NCBI RefSeq assembly: GCF_032854445.1
Contig: NC_088300.1
Span: 38,718,458 to 38,782,457, forward strand
Reading direction: 5' to 3'
From: Liolophura sinensis
Taxonomy: Eukaryota; Mollusca; Polyplacophora; Chitonida; Chitonidae
DNA length: 64,000 nt
How positions within the stretch are numbered: position 1 is the first letter of the stretch; each line of letters begins with the position of its first letter. The notes below the pieces were generated by a model that saw only the letters and a program-made list of their open reading frames with translations, searched no databases and had not been told where the DNA came from. The translations under genes and the position numbers were made by a program. Shown in pieces: positions 10,090 to 23,285 of the stretch.

Positions 10090-10947
10090 TTGTTTTATGT
10101 GGGGGTTTTGTGGGGGTTTTTTTACATACTAGCTTATTGTCTCAAACTCAAATAGCTTTGCTCTAATATTAGCTCTAATCTGCTAAGCAGATCAATTGGG
10201 GAGTTGTTTAACTTTCTGAGCTTGTCTGTGATTGATGGTGTTCACTCCATGCGTAAAAATGATTGACTGTTATTCTGCATGTCAATCGTCATAGTACTGT
10301 AGTTATGGTTCAGTCTTGATTTAGAAGGTGTTTATAAATGGCATCAGATTAGAGGTAAAGCCACCAATCATTTGATAACTTTGTTAAACTCACCTATCTT
10401 GATCATACAACAGGGTATAATAATAGTCTGGTAATGTTACCATTTGGTGCAATTTATTAAATGAGGGCAAGAGCATTTACAAAGTTATAAATTCTGGTAT
10501 TCCTGACCTATATAAAGCGGATTTTATTAGTTTTTTTTGTGCCAAGGTGTTAAGCACAGTTAGGGCATCTTTGTAAAATTCTTTGCTTCGCGAAAAATAG
10601 CGTAGGTCAGTTGAAAATTGTTTTTTTTTTTTTATGGATTTGCATTTAAAAGTAATTTGCACTGAAAATGACAAACAAAAAAGAGTGAGAAAAGTTCAAG
10701 AAAACATTTGTGTAGAACCCTTGGTAGTGAGTGGGTAGGGTTATGTGAAAGAAATATATTTTCATAGACAACCATATGATGAGCCACTTCCACTGCACAG
10801 ACTTCCAAATACAAGCATGACTGCGTTGTTAGCATGCATCAGTATAATTGTTACGTTTTTTAGAGCAAATTAATAATTTTTTTCATTGTGGGAGGGGTGG
10901 GGTCATATTTTTGGTATACAGTTTTGAATGGGTATCTCGAAAATTCA
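10090..10947. other. Non-coding, T-rich
   Basis: No supported gene or repeat. Confidence 0.4.
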
Positions 10948-11329
10948 AGACCGGCCCGGATAGCACAGTCGGTAGAGCGTCAGCTTCGGGACCGGTAGAT
11001 CCAGGATCAATCCTTGATCGAGTCACACCTAAGACTTTAAAAGAGGAAGTTGTAACTTCCTCGCTTGGCGTTCAGCATGAAGAGGATAGTGCAACGACTG
11101 GTTGACCCGTATCAGTATAATGGCTCGGGCGGGGCGGCTTGCTTGCCTTCGGTAAGTCGTCTCAGTGAGGCAGCACTAAATAAAAGAGCGGTGGAAATCC
11201 GTCCTGCAACAAGGAGGCACATTACACGTACATGCACCCTAATGATTCCTTCGTCGTCATATGACTGAAAAATTGTTGAGAACGACGTTAAACCCCAAGC
11301 ACGCACTCACTCACTCACTCGAAAATTCA
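10948..11329 (+). mobile_element. SINE, long type (family B), full length with target-site duplication
   Basis: The 5' end is a tRNA-like head (GGCCCGGATAGCACAGTCGG, GTAGAGCGTCAGC). The body is shared with 43293-43654 and 56428-56785, and the end is AACGACGTTAAACCCCAAGC plus (ACTC)n. CTCGAAAATTCA occurs at 10936-10947 and 11318-11329, a target-site duplication of up to 12 bp, showing retroposition. It resembles the V-SINE class known from bivalves (RUDI-like), but the name is not confirmed here. Confidence 0.88.
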
Positions 11330-13335
11330 TCTGTTCACTCTTTGCCTGCAGTCTCCTTAGATTTCGATAAATTTTACAGCAAACTCCAGCGTATACTGAA
11401 GTCTGGACAAAAGATACCTGAAAATATTGGTCACCGGAACGGCAATAGTTTTGTGTAATTCCATGACTTTGGTACTTATGTGATTATGAAATGGACTTTT
11501 TTCAATGTACAAACGCAGTTAGAACATATTCTACCATGGAATTAAAGCTGAAACATAACTTACCCCAGTCTGCCCTGAAAACAGCTGAATAGCAAATGAG
11601 ACTGAGGCATTCAGAGCACCAACGAAGCTTATGTTTCAGAAGGCCCGTATGTAGAGAAGGGCTCGTACTATTGGCTACCCAATATAGAATTGTAATATTC
11701 AACGTTTTTCACACTTTTTATTATCATTTTAATTTTCCAGCGAACATTGGTGAGACTGATGTTTTCTGAGATGCTAAAATGATGAGTAACTGAAATTGGG
11801 TTTGATTGGGTCTGTCTGATTTTCTTCTTCTGCATATGGTGTACCGGCTCTTTCAGTGTGAAGGTTAGAAACTGATACAAACACTATTGTGGCAAATTAG
11901 ACTTTCACACAGGAGGTTTAGAAGCCTATTCACCAAGACCTTACAGAGAGCTTGTTTTTTTTATACAAATTTCAAGATTTATTTTCTCCATGCACATTTT
12001 TATGTTGTTTTTTTATTTATTTTTTTTTTGTGGAGGAGGCGGTGGGTATTGGATGAACGTGGAGTAAAAACAGTAGTCACACATAACTTTGACATTAAAA
12101 TAGTTAACTGTAAAGAGAAAACCTTAATTCTTCTCACTGATCTGTCCACACCCCCAATCAGCTGTCGCCCATTCAGTTTTCCATGTCGGGTATAAGGTCC
12201 TTCATAATTGTATGGTGATTATTCTTGAACTCCAGTTATCCTTGCTAAGAGACCCGGGTAAAGGTCTTTTTATGGTGTTCTTGTCGTAGATAAACATGGC
12301 AGCATTTTTCTTAACATTGCTTCATAAAACATGTATGGCTATGACAAAGAAATGTTTCTATGTCGTGTCATGTCAATGCATTTGTCCATAAGCACATGTG
12401 CCTTAATGCATCATGCTGCTCACATCGTGAACATCGTGTATAGACTGAGTATATTATAACTAATTGTTCATGTTTCTACATACAGACGCTAGAATGTAGA
12501 TCTTTGAAATATATTGAAACTCTAAATCTGTTAAAAACTTGACTGCTCAAGAAATTGATTTCCAGTCAGTATCAGCTACAGATAGTTGCTTGTAAGCATG
12601 TCTGTGTTTGTGAAATGGTCCATGTGAAAGTGCTGAACTTTCGAAACGGACTCTAAATTTCACACAGTTCATGGCTATTAAAAATGTTTCAGCAACATGC
12701 AACAGGTGCAAAGGTATTAGAGTATTACATAAAAGATGGTTATTTCTCACGTGATACTCATAGAAATCTTACAACACTCGTGGTGTTTCCACACGAACTT
12801 ACAATGACGTATTATAAACAGTGCATCAAAAGTTTGTTCCCCTCAAAACAATGTTTGACATTTACATAGATATTTGCCCAATCATTGTGAAATTTTGCAC
12901 ACAGCATCTCAGTAATCAAGTCAACTCATCATAGCAATGATTACCCTGTAAATACAGATGTGCTCCATTGGGCATGCACAAACGCATTATCGGTCGGATT
13001 TTGATGCACTGTTTAGGACGTGAGTAAATGAGGACCTTATTTCTTATAAGTTTTGGAACACCTGGTCTGCACTTTTTAGCCAGTGTAATTGCAGTAGGAG
13101 TATTTAGTTAGAATAGAAATATTACTTGTTATTAGATGATAAGATCGTGTAACCTGGGACAAATATAGCTGTTATGTCCGTCTCGGGTGTAACTGAATCG
13201 CAAACCTACGTTTATTTCTTGTGAAGCGTTTCACTACTCAGTTTTACACCTGCCCAGCCATATTTTCAAGTGGACAGAACACAAATCAGGCGGGGGAAGA
13301 CATGCAAGACATGATCTCGATACGTACAGTATTTG
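11330..13335. other. Non-coding stretch
   Basis: No protein similarity or obvious repeat family. Contains poly(T) tracts near 12010-12030. Confidence 0.4.
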
Positions 13336-13339
13336 ATTA

Positions 13340-13850
13340 TGGTAGGTTGCGACTTTCTTTCAAACCGAGGTCAGTTTTGAGGAAACGTGTACTCAGTATC
13401 GAAGCGGCTGGTTCCGGTATCCATGTTGTTGCAGACAGGTGCAAGTCCATCTTTTCGTGAAACCGAGGTCAGTTTTAAGGAAATATATTATCAGTATCGA
13501 GGCAGCTGGTTCCGGTATCCATGTTGTTGCAGACAGGTGCAAATCCATCTTTTTTGTGAAACCGAGGTCAGTTTTGAGGAAACGTTTTGTCAGTATCGAA
13601 GCAGCTGTTTCTGGTATCCATGCTGTTGCAGACAGGAGTAAATCCATCTTTTTGTGAAACCGAGGTCAGTTTTGAGGAAACGTATTATCAGTATCGAAGC
13701 AGCTGGTTCCGGTATCCAAGTTGTTGCAGACAGGTGCAAATCCATCTTTTTGTGAAACCGAGGTCAGTTTGGAGGACACATCAGTATCGACGCAGCTGGT
13801 TCTGGTATCCATGTTGTTGTAGACAGGTGTAAATCCATCTCTGAGTGACC
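13340..13850 (+). repeat. 98-bp tandem repeat, about 5 copies
   Basis: Units start with CGAGGTCAGTTTTGAGGAAA at about 13366, 13464, 13563, 13661 and 13759 and include GGTATCCATGTTGTTGCAGA. The unit is open in several frames on both strands, which explains the overlapping spurious open frames here. Confidence 0.9.
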
Positions 13851-14339
13851 AGTATGGTCGACTTTAGAAACAGATGTCGGACTCTTATTGTCCTAATTTT
13901 CATACAAGAATCATTAAAATACAGGGATAAATGTGTAAATACTATGTTTTGTGTTTGTTTTTATGACAAAAAAAATGTCTTGTCCTCACTTGTTGGATTG
14001 TTTAACAAACCTGAAAGCCAGTCTGCTTTAGAAAACTTACAGGCATATGCAGTTTATAGGAAACCTGAAGGTTTTAGAAAGAAAGAAGGGTTTCCTGAAA
14101 GCGAATGGAACATTTTATCTGTTTGTTAACACACATGTTGTTAGTTCTAGATGTTAATACATTGAATCTACTTCGCATAAAAGTAATCGGTGAGAATCGC
14201 TTGAAAATAGGGGTGTTTTATTTGAAACGGACGTATTGTGAGTTTTCATTGTGAAGGATGTCGGTTGAAATGGTTTGCAAAAAGAACAAAGTCATCGTTG
14301 ATGCAAAATTTAATCGTTAATCAGTTTGCTTAACTATGA

Positions 14340-14727
14340 ATCAGATGGCGGAGATGGTGGCTCAACCCTACCTGCAGTTCACTGTGGGCAGATGGCGCTT
14401 GTAGTCCCGTTCATGCAGGTGGCCTTTGGTACGGCCCGACCCGAGTTTGATCCCAGGTCTCCCGACTTCGAAGCGGACGCTCCAACCGATAGGCCGCCGA
14501 AGCAGTTCTGTCATACAGGTGAAATATTCGTGATTATGGCGTTCACACCAAAGAGCGGCCTCAGTGGCCGAGTCGTTGGCGTGCTAGCGTGGCGCAATAA
14601 CTCTGATAAACTACGGATGGTCGTGGGCTTCATCCGGGCTCTGTCCGGTTTCCTCTTACCATAATGCTGGCCACCGCCGTATAAGTGAAATGTTCTTGAG
14701 GACGGCGTAAAACACCAAATAAATTTA
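14340..14727 (+). mobile_element. SINE-like composite fragment
   Basis: 14554-14727 is a family A SINE, internally shortened, with GGTCGTGGGCTTCATCCGGG, CATAATGCTGGCC and GGCGTAAAACACCAAATAAA. The preceding 14340-14530 has a tRNA-like tail (CCGAGTTTGATCCCAGGTC, GAAGCGGACGCTCC) recalling the head of family B, diverged. The two may be nested insertions. Confidence 0.6.
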
Positions 14728-14729
14728 CC

Positions 14730-16585
14730 CTAATGAAGTGAACAAATGCCAGTAAGTCTCATATCGGCACATCAGAACAGTGAAACGTGTTAAATTGCAT
14801 CAAGACACACCTTGAAACCGGATATACTTTTTATTATCCCTGAACTGGCCAAAATTGGCATATGCGTACATTGTCGTAGCGCTCGGCATCCGCGTAAACA
14901 TTGTGTCTTTGAAACGCTTATTCGCAGATTTACCGAACATATACCCCGTGTTCATTTAGCCTACTCATTGTGGAGAATCCTATTCACTTTCAGCTCAACT
15001 GTACGAAGTACAGACGTAGCTATTGCCTTGCCCCGGGCGTCTTTTATTATATCCAATAATGGAGAAAGCTACGTTAAATGGATGTTCCATCGTTAACAGG
15101 CGTGTACATTGATTAGGCCTACCTTAAATTACAACATTCACGACTTATTCTGTGTATTCTGTGTTGTTTTTCGGCGAGGACCTGTTTCTCAAGGTCTGTG
15201 TGCCCGCCTAGATTACCTTCTGAATGTAAACATCTGAATGCTTGTGGGCAGGTTTATCAAACTTGTACACTTAAGTAATGCAAAGAACCATACGTTCGTT
15301 GTTGATGATCTTTGTGAAGATAGTCATTTAAAAAGAACCCTCTTTTTTATTGACTTTGACATGGTTTTTTCTACGTGGCTCTGTGTGTACTTCCATGATC
15401 TTGTAAACATATTATTTCTTGCAACATTGTTCATAGTCGAGGGGTATTTAGTGCACTGCGCCGTATTTTATTAAACAGCAATCTGACCTATCTATACGGT
15501 TCTAGATAAATGGCAGTGACCACCTTGTAAACAAGAGACTGATTCCATTAAAGGTCGGGCACACGCTTATGATAAGACCATAAAATTGACAATCGTGGAC
15601 CACTGTTTTTTGTTTGTTTGGTTTTAACCTAATTCTGCTTAAGCCATGGTGCTGGGGGAGGGGGGGGGGTGTAATTTGCTACTCTATGCGTTTACATGAA
15701 CACTGAGAACAAAACCCTAACTGACGTAAACTGACAAGAGCCGTATTTATTACACGTCACTGGTGCAGAGTTACTTAAAATGGTTTGTTGTCAACACATT
15801 TAACATACAATCACATTAAAATAATGCAAAGGAATCAGGCTTCGGGGGATGCTTAGTCGACCAGAAGAATCCTGGTTTATGCAGGAATACAATATAATTA
15901 AAGACGTAGGCCTACAGCATAGAGACAGAAACCAGACCAAGGACGACAGTGTGATGGATGGCAAATGGTCACACGTAACCGGTGAAATACGGCTTCTTGT
16001 CAAGTTACTTCGGTTGGGCTTTTATTCAAACTGTTCATGTAAATGCATAAATAGTAGCAAATTACATGCCCCTGGCACCATGGCTTGAGCAGAATTAGGG
16101 AAAAATGCAGCGATTGCAGTTTATTAGACGTTAGTGGTTTACCCCTTCAAAGCATAATTTAGCCTAATCAATAGCTGGAAAGTGTACACACAAAAAACAC
16201 TTGTGTTGTATGAACACAAACGTCTGCTATTTCCAACGGAAATCTTGTGCCACATTTGAACAATACCTTGTTTGTGTTTTATTATTTTGTAACACAAACA
16301 TGTAAACTTCACATTTATTTAAGAAATGTTTATGTTGGGGTACGTTCCACTTTGTCATGCAAAACACCTAATTTCTGAAGGGATGAACTGTAAAAGAAAG
16401 ATGGAAAAACAGGAATACATATCAACAACTTTGCATACAATTTAACACAGGAATACTGCGACCGTTGACCATACACGGTAGCAAAATAAAGCAGATCCCC
16501 TCAAAAGCTTTGGCGTTGGGTTTGATATTAAACCTTAACACAATTACTTTCTGCTCTGGAAGTAAAGTAGTAATGACACTTCAGA
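14730..16585. other. Non-coding stretch
   Basis: No recognised gene. Small frames at 14812, 15238 and 15849 lack similarity and splice context. Confidence 0.4.
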
Positions 16586-16617
16586 GTGGTGGGCCACCTG
16601 CAGGTGGCTATCACTCT
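16582..16617. promoter_or_regulatory. Perfect 16-bp palindrome with paired E-boxes
   Basis: GCCACCTGCAGGTGGC (16593-16608) is a perfect palindrome made of two CACCTG/CAGGTG E-boxes, bracketed by AGAGTG and CACTCT, which can extend the hairpin. E-boxes of this type bind Snail/ZEB/bHLH factors; a regulatory role here is only a possibility. Confidence 0.3.
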
Positions 16618-16914
16618 TTTTAGCCTTATCTTCATGAAACCGGTACACGCAATGGCTTTCTAATATAATCTGTTACCTTTTCGCCTGTCTTGATCTGTCT
16701 TATTCTACACAAATTCCCTTGTAAGATTGCGGCTCCATTTGGAAAGCCCTGTGGAGATGTGCTACCACCTGCAGATGGCAGTGTAATTCTGCATGTACTT
16801 CATTTAGCTTTACGGAGGTAAAGAATATGTGCTTGAGGTTTTTGTGCAAAGCACATTCGAAACACCTGGCTCATTGATAAAATGCATGAAATTGTTTTCT
16901 CGCAATTATTCTTT

Positions 16915-17340
16915 AAATGTATGTGGCCATGTGTACCTACATGTATGTGGCCATGACTACTTACATGTTTGTGGACATGTGTACCTACATGTACGTGAAC
17001 ATGTGTACCTACATGTATGCCGCCATGTGTACCTACATGTATGCGGTCATGTGTACCTATATCTCTGTGGCCATGTGTGTGGACATGTGTACCTACATGT
17101 ATGTGGCCCTGTGCACCTACATGTATGTGGCCATGTGTACCTACATGTTTGTGGCCATGTGTACCTTCATGTATGTGGCCATGTGTACCTATATGTATGT
17201 GGCCATGTGTACCTACATGTTTTTGGACATGTGTACCTACATTTATGTGACCCTGTGTACCTGTATGTGGCCATGTGTACCTACATGTATGTGGCCCTGT
17301 GGGCCTACATGTATGTAGCCATCTGTGGGGGCATGTGTGT
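16915..17340 (+). repeat. 24-bp minisatellite (TGTGTACCTACATGTATGTGGCCA-like unit)
   Basis: About 17 units of 24 bp (some 18-21 bp), built on ATGTGTACCTACATGTATG and TGGCC. Because the unit length is a multiple of 3, all three plus frames stay open and give Cys/His/Tyr-rich repeat peptides that should not be read as zinc fingers. Confidence 0.9.
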
Positions 17341-18227
17341 ATCTACATTGGTACATCAACCTACACGGTCATACAACTGTCTATAGAGTACATTCATTAT
17401 TAAAGCATCCTTGTGTATTTTTTCTTGACTGTCAACATTTTAATCATCCTTTTTGGGTTTCATTAATACATGAGGTATTGAAGAAAGTGATCTGTAATAT
17501 AGCCGGAGCTGTAGCCAATAAGTTGAGGATTGCACTATGCACATTATGAACTCATCCACTTCCAGATATTATGTATTAAAAGCTTCAGGCCTATGAAGTC
17601 TCTCTTCTGCCTGACCTCGCAGAAACGGAGCCGTTCTAGCAGAATATTTCGACATTTTTTCTTACAACGGAAACTTTTAATTGCTGTTTGGCCCCTTAGA
17701 TCAAGTTCAAAAAAATGTCTGTCTTGTATTATTTCGTCTTACTGCTTTGATGCTGCTGACAGTCGGGTACAGGTACATATACATGCATAAGGAAACCATT
17801 AAAAACAGTTTAAAATATACCAACAAACCCTAGCAGTTAAAAAAACGTATGATGTATCCTTGTCTACATTGGAGAGCTAAGGAAATGTAGAAGCCCATGT
17901 CATGTTATAGCACAAACTAATGGTTCCAATAAATTTTGTCCTGAGAAAGGCCTGCCAGATGGTAGTAAAGGTGGAACCTGTACACTTACTGTGGGAGAAG
18001 AATCCAGCATGAGCACAGCACTGGTGGGTCATTGCGCCACTACCGTGCTACCCCAAGGCATATAAATTATTATGTCCTTCATACTAAAGCAACAAATGCA
18101 AATGCAATCTATGATGTACGTACCACCTTACATATTGACTCTATAAAGTACCCCCCAATACATTCGTTATCGCTATTTGCTTGCTCGTCATCACTTCTTC
18201 GTTCGGAATATTCATATTTTCTTCACC
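17341..18227. other. Non-coding stretch
   Basis: No supported gene or repeat. Confidence 0.4.
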
Positions 18228-18520
18228 TCAGGCCGGTGTCTGTCTGTTATCAGGCTGGTGTCTGTCTGTTATCAGGCCGGTGTCTGTCTGTTATCAGGCT
18301 GGTGTCTGTCTGTTATCAGGCTGGTGTCTGTCTGTTATCAGGCCGGTGTCCGTCTGTTATCAGGCTGGTGTCTGTCTGTTATCAGGCCGGTGTCTGTCTG
18401 TTATCAGGCCGGTGTCCGTCTGTTATCAGGCTGGTGTCTGTCTGTTATCAGGCCGGTGTCTGTCTGTTATCAGGCCGGTGTCTGTCTGTTATCAGGCCGG
18501 TGTCTGTCTGTTATCAGACT
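18228..18520 (+). repeat. 22-bp minisatellite
   Basis: About 13 nearly identical units of GGYYGGTGTCTGTCTGTTAT plus CA, differing mainly by C/T at one or two sites. High homogeneity indicates recent expansion. It keeps three frames open for more than 100 codons, an artefact. Confidence 0.92.
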
Positions 18521-19053
18521 GTCCCAACATCATGTAAGTTCAAGCACACAAATATTTTGTACCTTTTGCATGAATAACATTCCAAAATTATGAAATATGG
18601 AAATCTAAATTATTTATATTTCACTCAATAATAGTTAGATAATTCTCCATTAGCCGTAAGCTATGTATTTAATCGAAAGGTATATTGTAATTTCATGACA
18701 TGGGTTCATGCCCACCTTACAAGTGCCAAGCAGGTTTTTAATTGATAAATATTCTGACCCATCATACATGTACCAGTGCATTCCTCACACACAAGTTCTG
18801 TGAATAGAGCGTCAATATGTCGTTTGGTACAAATATAACCAGACAACGGTCACAGCCGTAGCACAAAACAAGTATATTAGAGTATGTTCATCATCACATT
18901 TTTTTTTGTCCTGTGATTTAAAAAAAACAAAATTACTGGTAATACTTTATTATATATAGATTTGTGGATAACGCAATAAAGGAGTGTGTTCTGATGCCTT
19001 TCTAGGTTTGAAAAACTGAAAAATTCTCTGTCGATCTTGGACAAATATCGATC

Positions 19054-19059
19054 TTTATT
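19054..19059 (-). terminator. Poly(A) signal of the tincar-like gene
   Basis: AATAAA on the minus strand, about 360 bp after the stop codon at 19422-19424; it defines a 3' UTR of roughly 380 bp. Confidence 0.6.
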
Positions 19060-19421
19060 TCAAACAAGTACATGGACAACATAATTACAAGATCACAAAA
19101 ATGCATGCTTTGCACGACTTTACAAATTCTTGTTTAAGTATGGGATATTAACAGTACTTCAAATGTTGAAGCACGTAATTTCAACTTGCCTAGAGTTAGG
19201 TAATACTAAGGAAAAGTAAGTAAATAACAAACAAATAATGTTCTGGTAACCCATACAAACAAGTCAATATGTAAAAAATGATACATTTTCAGCACTGCAG
19301 AGCCATTGTTGGCTTGCGTTTTGAACACTTTTCCCCATACACCATGGGATCACAGGAAAGCCTTTTGCATAGAAAGCATCTTTCAATATATAAATAGATA
19401 AAAGCATTCTGTCTATCGTTT

Positions 19422-21391
19422 CTACACCTGACTACACAGGCCATGATCTGATTCATTGGAGGAAGTCTCTTGGGAGGAGGCCATGGAATAATTGGCTGAG
19501 TCCCTTCTTCCAATTTCAGGTTTGTTTCCATGCACCAACTTGATGGCTCGCGGCATCAAATGATTTGAGTCCATTGGAAGCAAGTCAGGCTTAACATCTT
19601 GTGAATTTCGCAAGCTGCTAGAATTATTTCTCAGAGCTGCTGACTTCATGTCTTGTAAATCTTGTAATGAAAGGACATTGTCAACATAAGAGCCACTCTT
19701 CCTCTTCTCCATATGTAAGGAATTTCTTTTCTTGGAGTCTTTTATTGAACTGTTCTCATTTGGATGTTGTCGCTCTTCTACTGTTTTGTTGATTGCACTT
19801 TCTATGTTAATAGTTGGTGAGGCTTTCATGGGCGACTTCCCACCCAGAGGGGTGTTGTGCGAATCCTGTGAATTACTGATCACCGAACCACTCCCTGCTA
19901 AGGATTCCTGACTCCCTTCCTCTAGATCATTAAGATAAAGCCCTGAGTAATACTCGCCACACTTACTGCGGATATTCTTGCGATATTCCCTTGTCATGGT
20001 ACTCTCTCGTGAATCAGGCATTGTGTTCCTTACTTCAGGCTCAGCTGCTGAAGGCTTGCCGACGGTGACTACCCCTGCACTGCCTCTTGCTTTACTGGGC
20101 GAGTTCTCCCGACTAAACCTTTGCTGAACAACTGGGTCATGAACATCTGCCGTTACATCTAACTGAACTTGCTTAGGATCAAAACTTTTGGACATTCTTT
20201 GTGCTCTAGTATTTTTCTCAAAAGATTCTTCATCAGTGAGGTTTTTCATTTTCACATCATCATCGAAGGTCACCCTCTGGCCAAGACTTCTTCTGTTTTT
20301 GTTTTTTCTCACCAGGACTCCCTCAACAGAATCGCGTTGTCTTTCCAGACCATCAACACCCAGGTTATCTAGGAGGCTAGGATCAGGCAACTGGTCATTG
20401 ACTTCATCATCAGTGGCATTCTCTGTATCATCTGAACGTTCACTTCCTGTCAGCTCCCCACTGTAAGTCCGGCTTGCACGGACCCTCCTCCTCTGTTTAC
20501 GCTTCCTTTCTGCAAGCTCTAACCCTTCAGAATTAGCCTCAAAGTTGGGATTGCGGAGCACGTGTTCATTCTGAATAGTGAACACAGGACTGCCCACTGA
20601 CATGTAATCTAAAATACGAAACATCCATTTCTGTTTGATTGTCAATAAGAACCAGAGTGCAATCCATAACAGCATGTAGCAGACATCCACGATAACACAT
20701 GACAACACAAACGCATCACCCGTTACACGATACACTTGCACAAGGTCGAATATGATTGGTCCTTTACAGGCAGCTAATAAAACAAGAATAACCATGGCAC
20801 TGAAATGAGGTATGTAACCATGGCAGCTATTTTCAGTCATTTTTATCTGCTTGACGACATGGGGATGGTGGTTTTGTTCAACCAAACGAAACTTCTGTTG
20901 GAAAAAGTAAAACCCATACTCAAAGACGGCGACAGAAGACAAAAGGAGCAAGCAGCCACTGATCATGTAGAGAATGAGCGAAGTTGAGGGTCCAAGCGCT
21001 GATGTCACTTGTTGGTAGACCCCGCTGTTCACGCTCAGCTTATAAAGCACGGTAAAGCCACAGAAGGCAAACAAGGATTCCAGGGTAATGGCCAACAAGG
21101 AGGATGCAAAAATACAGCTAAGAATTTTATTCGTGTACCAGAATGGAGCTGGGTAACGGACTGAGAATGTCAGCAAAGCTGCACAAAAGTTCACGTAGGC
21201 CGGTGTGACAGAGCTGTGATAGGCCCAGCCTGTGGGATCTGGCAATGGACTGGACTGATTTACCACAATCCTGGTCAGGACTGCTGGACTTCCTGTAATG
21301 CCACTTTCTGTCCAGTTGAGGGCTAGCTGGTCACTGGCACGAGCTCGGCCAGAGGGGAATAGGAAATCTAGGTCCGTTTTCCAAATAGTTT
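19422..21391 (-). CDS. tinc: Tincar-like multipass membrane protein, exon 2 (C-terminal)
   Basis: This exon encodes residues 158-813 of the joined protein and ends at the TAG at 19424-19422. The acceptor is TATACTTACAG at 21401-21392; it supplies two bases that complete the Glu codon begun in exon 1, so the join with 40061 is in phase. It contains membrane spans 4-8 (about residues 219-238, 247-274, 292-320, 353-376, 384-408) and then a hydrophilic Ser/Lys/Glu-rich tail of about 405 residues, presumably cytoplasmic, with many potential phosphorylation sites. NWT and NQS sequons lie in the loop before span 4, consistent with an outside loop. Eight spans match Drosophila Tincar, a membrane protein needed in eye and cardiac development. 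The family name is from recollection of its architecture and sequence; that this is a real gene is much surer. Confidence 0.88.
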
Positions 21392-22049
21392 CTGTAAGTA
21401 TAAGACAAATCAAGACTTACTGCAAACATTCTAAGCATGGTGTGATGTTTTTATTACATTTACATTTGCACTTTAACCCTGCACCACTGAAACTTCTAAT
21501 TAACATTTGTGAATGATGCAACTGATAATCTGATTCCAGTGAATATTTAAACTAAAGCATATATGAACAGCGTTATAGTTTCTCTGGATCTTTATAGCCA
21601 TGTTCATGCTAACCAGGTAAACACCTTAACTTGATGCCAGCACAAACCACTTCATAAATTGTCATCTCAGGTGATATTTTTTTTTGTCTGAGAGTGACAG
21701 GTTATATGTATAACACTTAATTTTTCATTCTGTTCTTATTTTCCTGTTGAACCACATTAGGCTGTTAGGCAAAGCACTTAAAAGTTCTTGACATTGTTCT
21801 AGTTACTATTTGCATGTACATACACCTGGCATGAAAACTTTACATTGGTGTGGTGGGCAAGGAGTTATTTTTTCACACTCATTTTATCATCAAAATGATT
21901 TCATTTGCCCTTTTCAATTGCTTTAAATTAAAACATAAAATTTTATGGTAAATATACTTAAATGGTTTCATACTGATGAGCAACTTAGTGTAAAGAAAGG
22001 TAACTGACGAGAGGGCATCCGCTCACCCAGTTAAAATAAAATCTGTATT

Positions 22050-22275
22050 AACCTGATTGGTATTTTACACCACATGATCACACTCAAGAATATTTCACTC
22101 CTGTGATGGCAGCCATCATTATAGTGACAGGAAACCAGGCAGTGCTAGGGGGGAAACCCAGGACCATCCACAGGTTGCTGACAGACCTACATTCCCATGT
22201 ATGTCTGGAGAGGAAGCCCATGACAGCATTGCTGAGAGGCTTATGGGACATTGTACTACTCTAGCCAGCTATAAA
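22050..22275 (-). mobile_element. SINE family A, diverged
   Basis: Minus-strand copy: TATTTTACACCACATGATCA, CTCAAGAATATTTCACTC, GGACCATCCACAGGTTGCTG and GAGAGGAAGCCC are degraded versions of the family body. Confidence 0.65.
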
Positions 22276-23197
22276 TGCCAGGCTATGGTGGCTCCCACAT
22301 GTATATAGGCTGCATGCAGAAGTGAGCAGGTCTAGCCTGGGTTATACTACTGTCAGCACACAGTAAAATATGGTTAGTCAGGTAAACACTGAACTATTAT
22401 ACATGTACTCAGCCTCTGGGAGCAAACCGATAGATTGTATACAATATATATTAATATATAGGCTGGGTATATCAGGGACACTGCAGCTGTCTACCAGAAC
22501 GAGCTGAGGAAATTATGGTTTCCAGTCAAGTTTGATTTCACGTCTACAAGTTTACTAGGTGACGTGTGTTGGTTACATGCAACTCCTGCTGACCCTCACA
22601 CCCCCTGGGTTCTACACAAATACATTTAGGGCATGCCTGTTTAAAACTTGATTTTGAAGAAGAATTGCACCATGGAACAAATCTTGTTTCAGACTGCATG
22701 TTTTACATATAGAAATATAATAGCCTATTAACAAAATCAAGGGAACCATTCAGCCAAAGCCTTGTTCTTACCACAGCAGACTGGCCCGGACAAATGACGT
22801 CCTGGATTCAAAGACAGCTTTCAAAAAAATTAAGCTATGAATTTCAAACAGGAACTTTCCTGCAGCAAAAATAATGCTTCCCCTACAAGCTGAGTCGAAC
22901 TTCCTTGGTTGCACCTCAGTGAACGTCATTGGCTTGCTCCACCCATGTTCTATCTGACTGTAACACATGTATAAGTGTTTATCCCGCATCAGACAAAATA
23001 CTCCGCATTTCATTGGACAACAACGGTCAGGTGGAGAACAGATATATTCTCGAATCCTGTAGATGATGTCAGATGTGTCTGCTGAGTACGTTACCTCCCT
23101 TTGTTGGATTGTGAGTACAATGGTCACATCGCTGAAGCAATTCACTTATACATCCATCCTCTGCGCTGAATTGATGGGTCTTTGCAGGATAAACTCA

Positions 23198-23285
23198 TTA
23201 CATGGCTACTCAGTGATAGGATACAGAAATATATGGTATCAGTAATCCTCATATTTGCGTATCCTATCACTGAGTAACCATGTAA
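23198..23285. repeat. Inverted repeat (hairpin), arms about 35 bp
   Basis: 23198-23232 and 23251-23285 are near-perfect reverse complements sharing ACTCAGTGATAGGATAC, with an 18-bp spacer. No coding content; may be a remnant of a foldback element. Confidence 0.8.

Noticed and set aside
10950-10985. tRNA gene
   Set aside because: The tRNA-like promoter boxes are the head of a SINE that has target-site duplications; the same holds for the other SINE heads.
16829-17386. 185-codon frame rich in Cys and His, resembling a zinc-finger repeat protein
   Set aside because: It is the 24-bp minisatellite read in one of three open frames; no codon-level conservation.
18032-18593. Three overlapping frames of 118-181 codons
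   Set aside because: All derive from the stop-free 22-bp minisatellite.
22768-23145. 125-codon minus-strand frame with several Cys
   Set aside because: No family similarity, no splice or poly(A) context, and it lies in the tincar-like intron.
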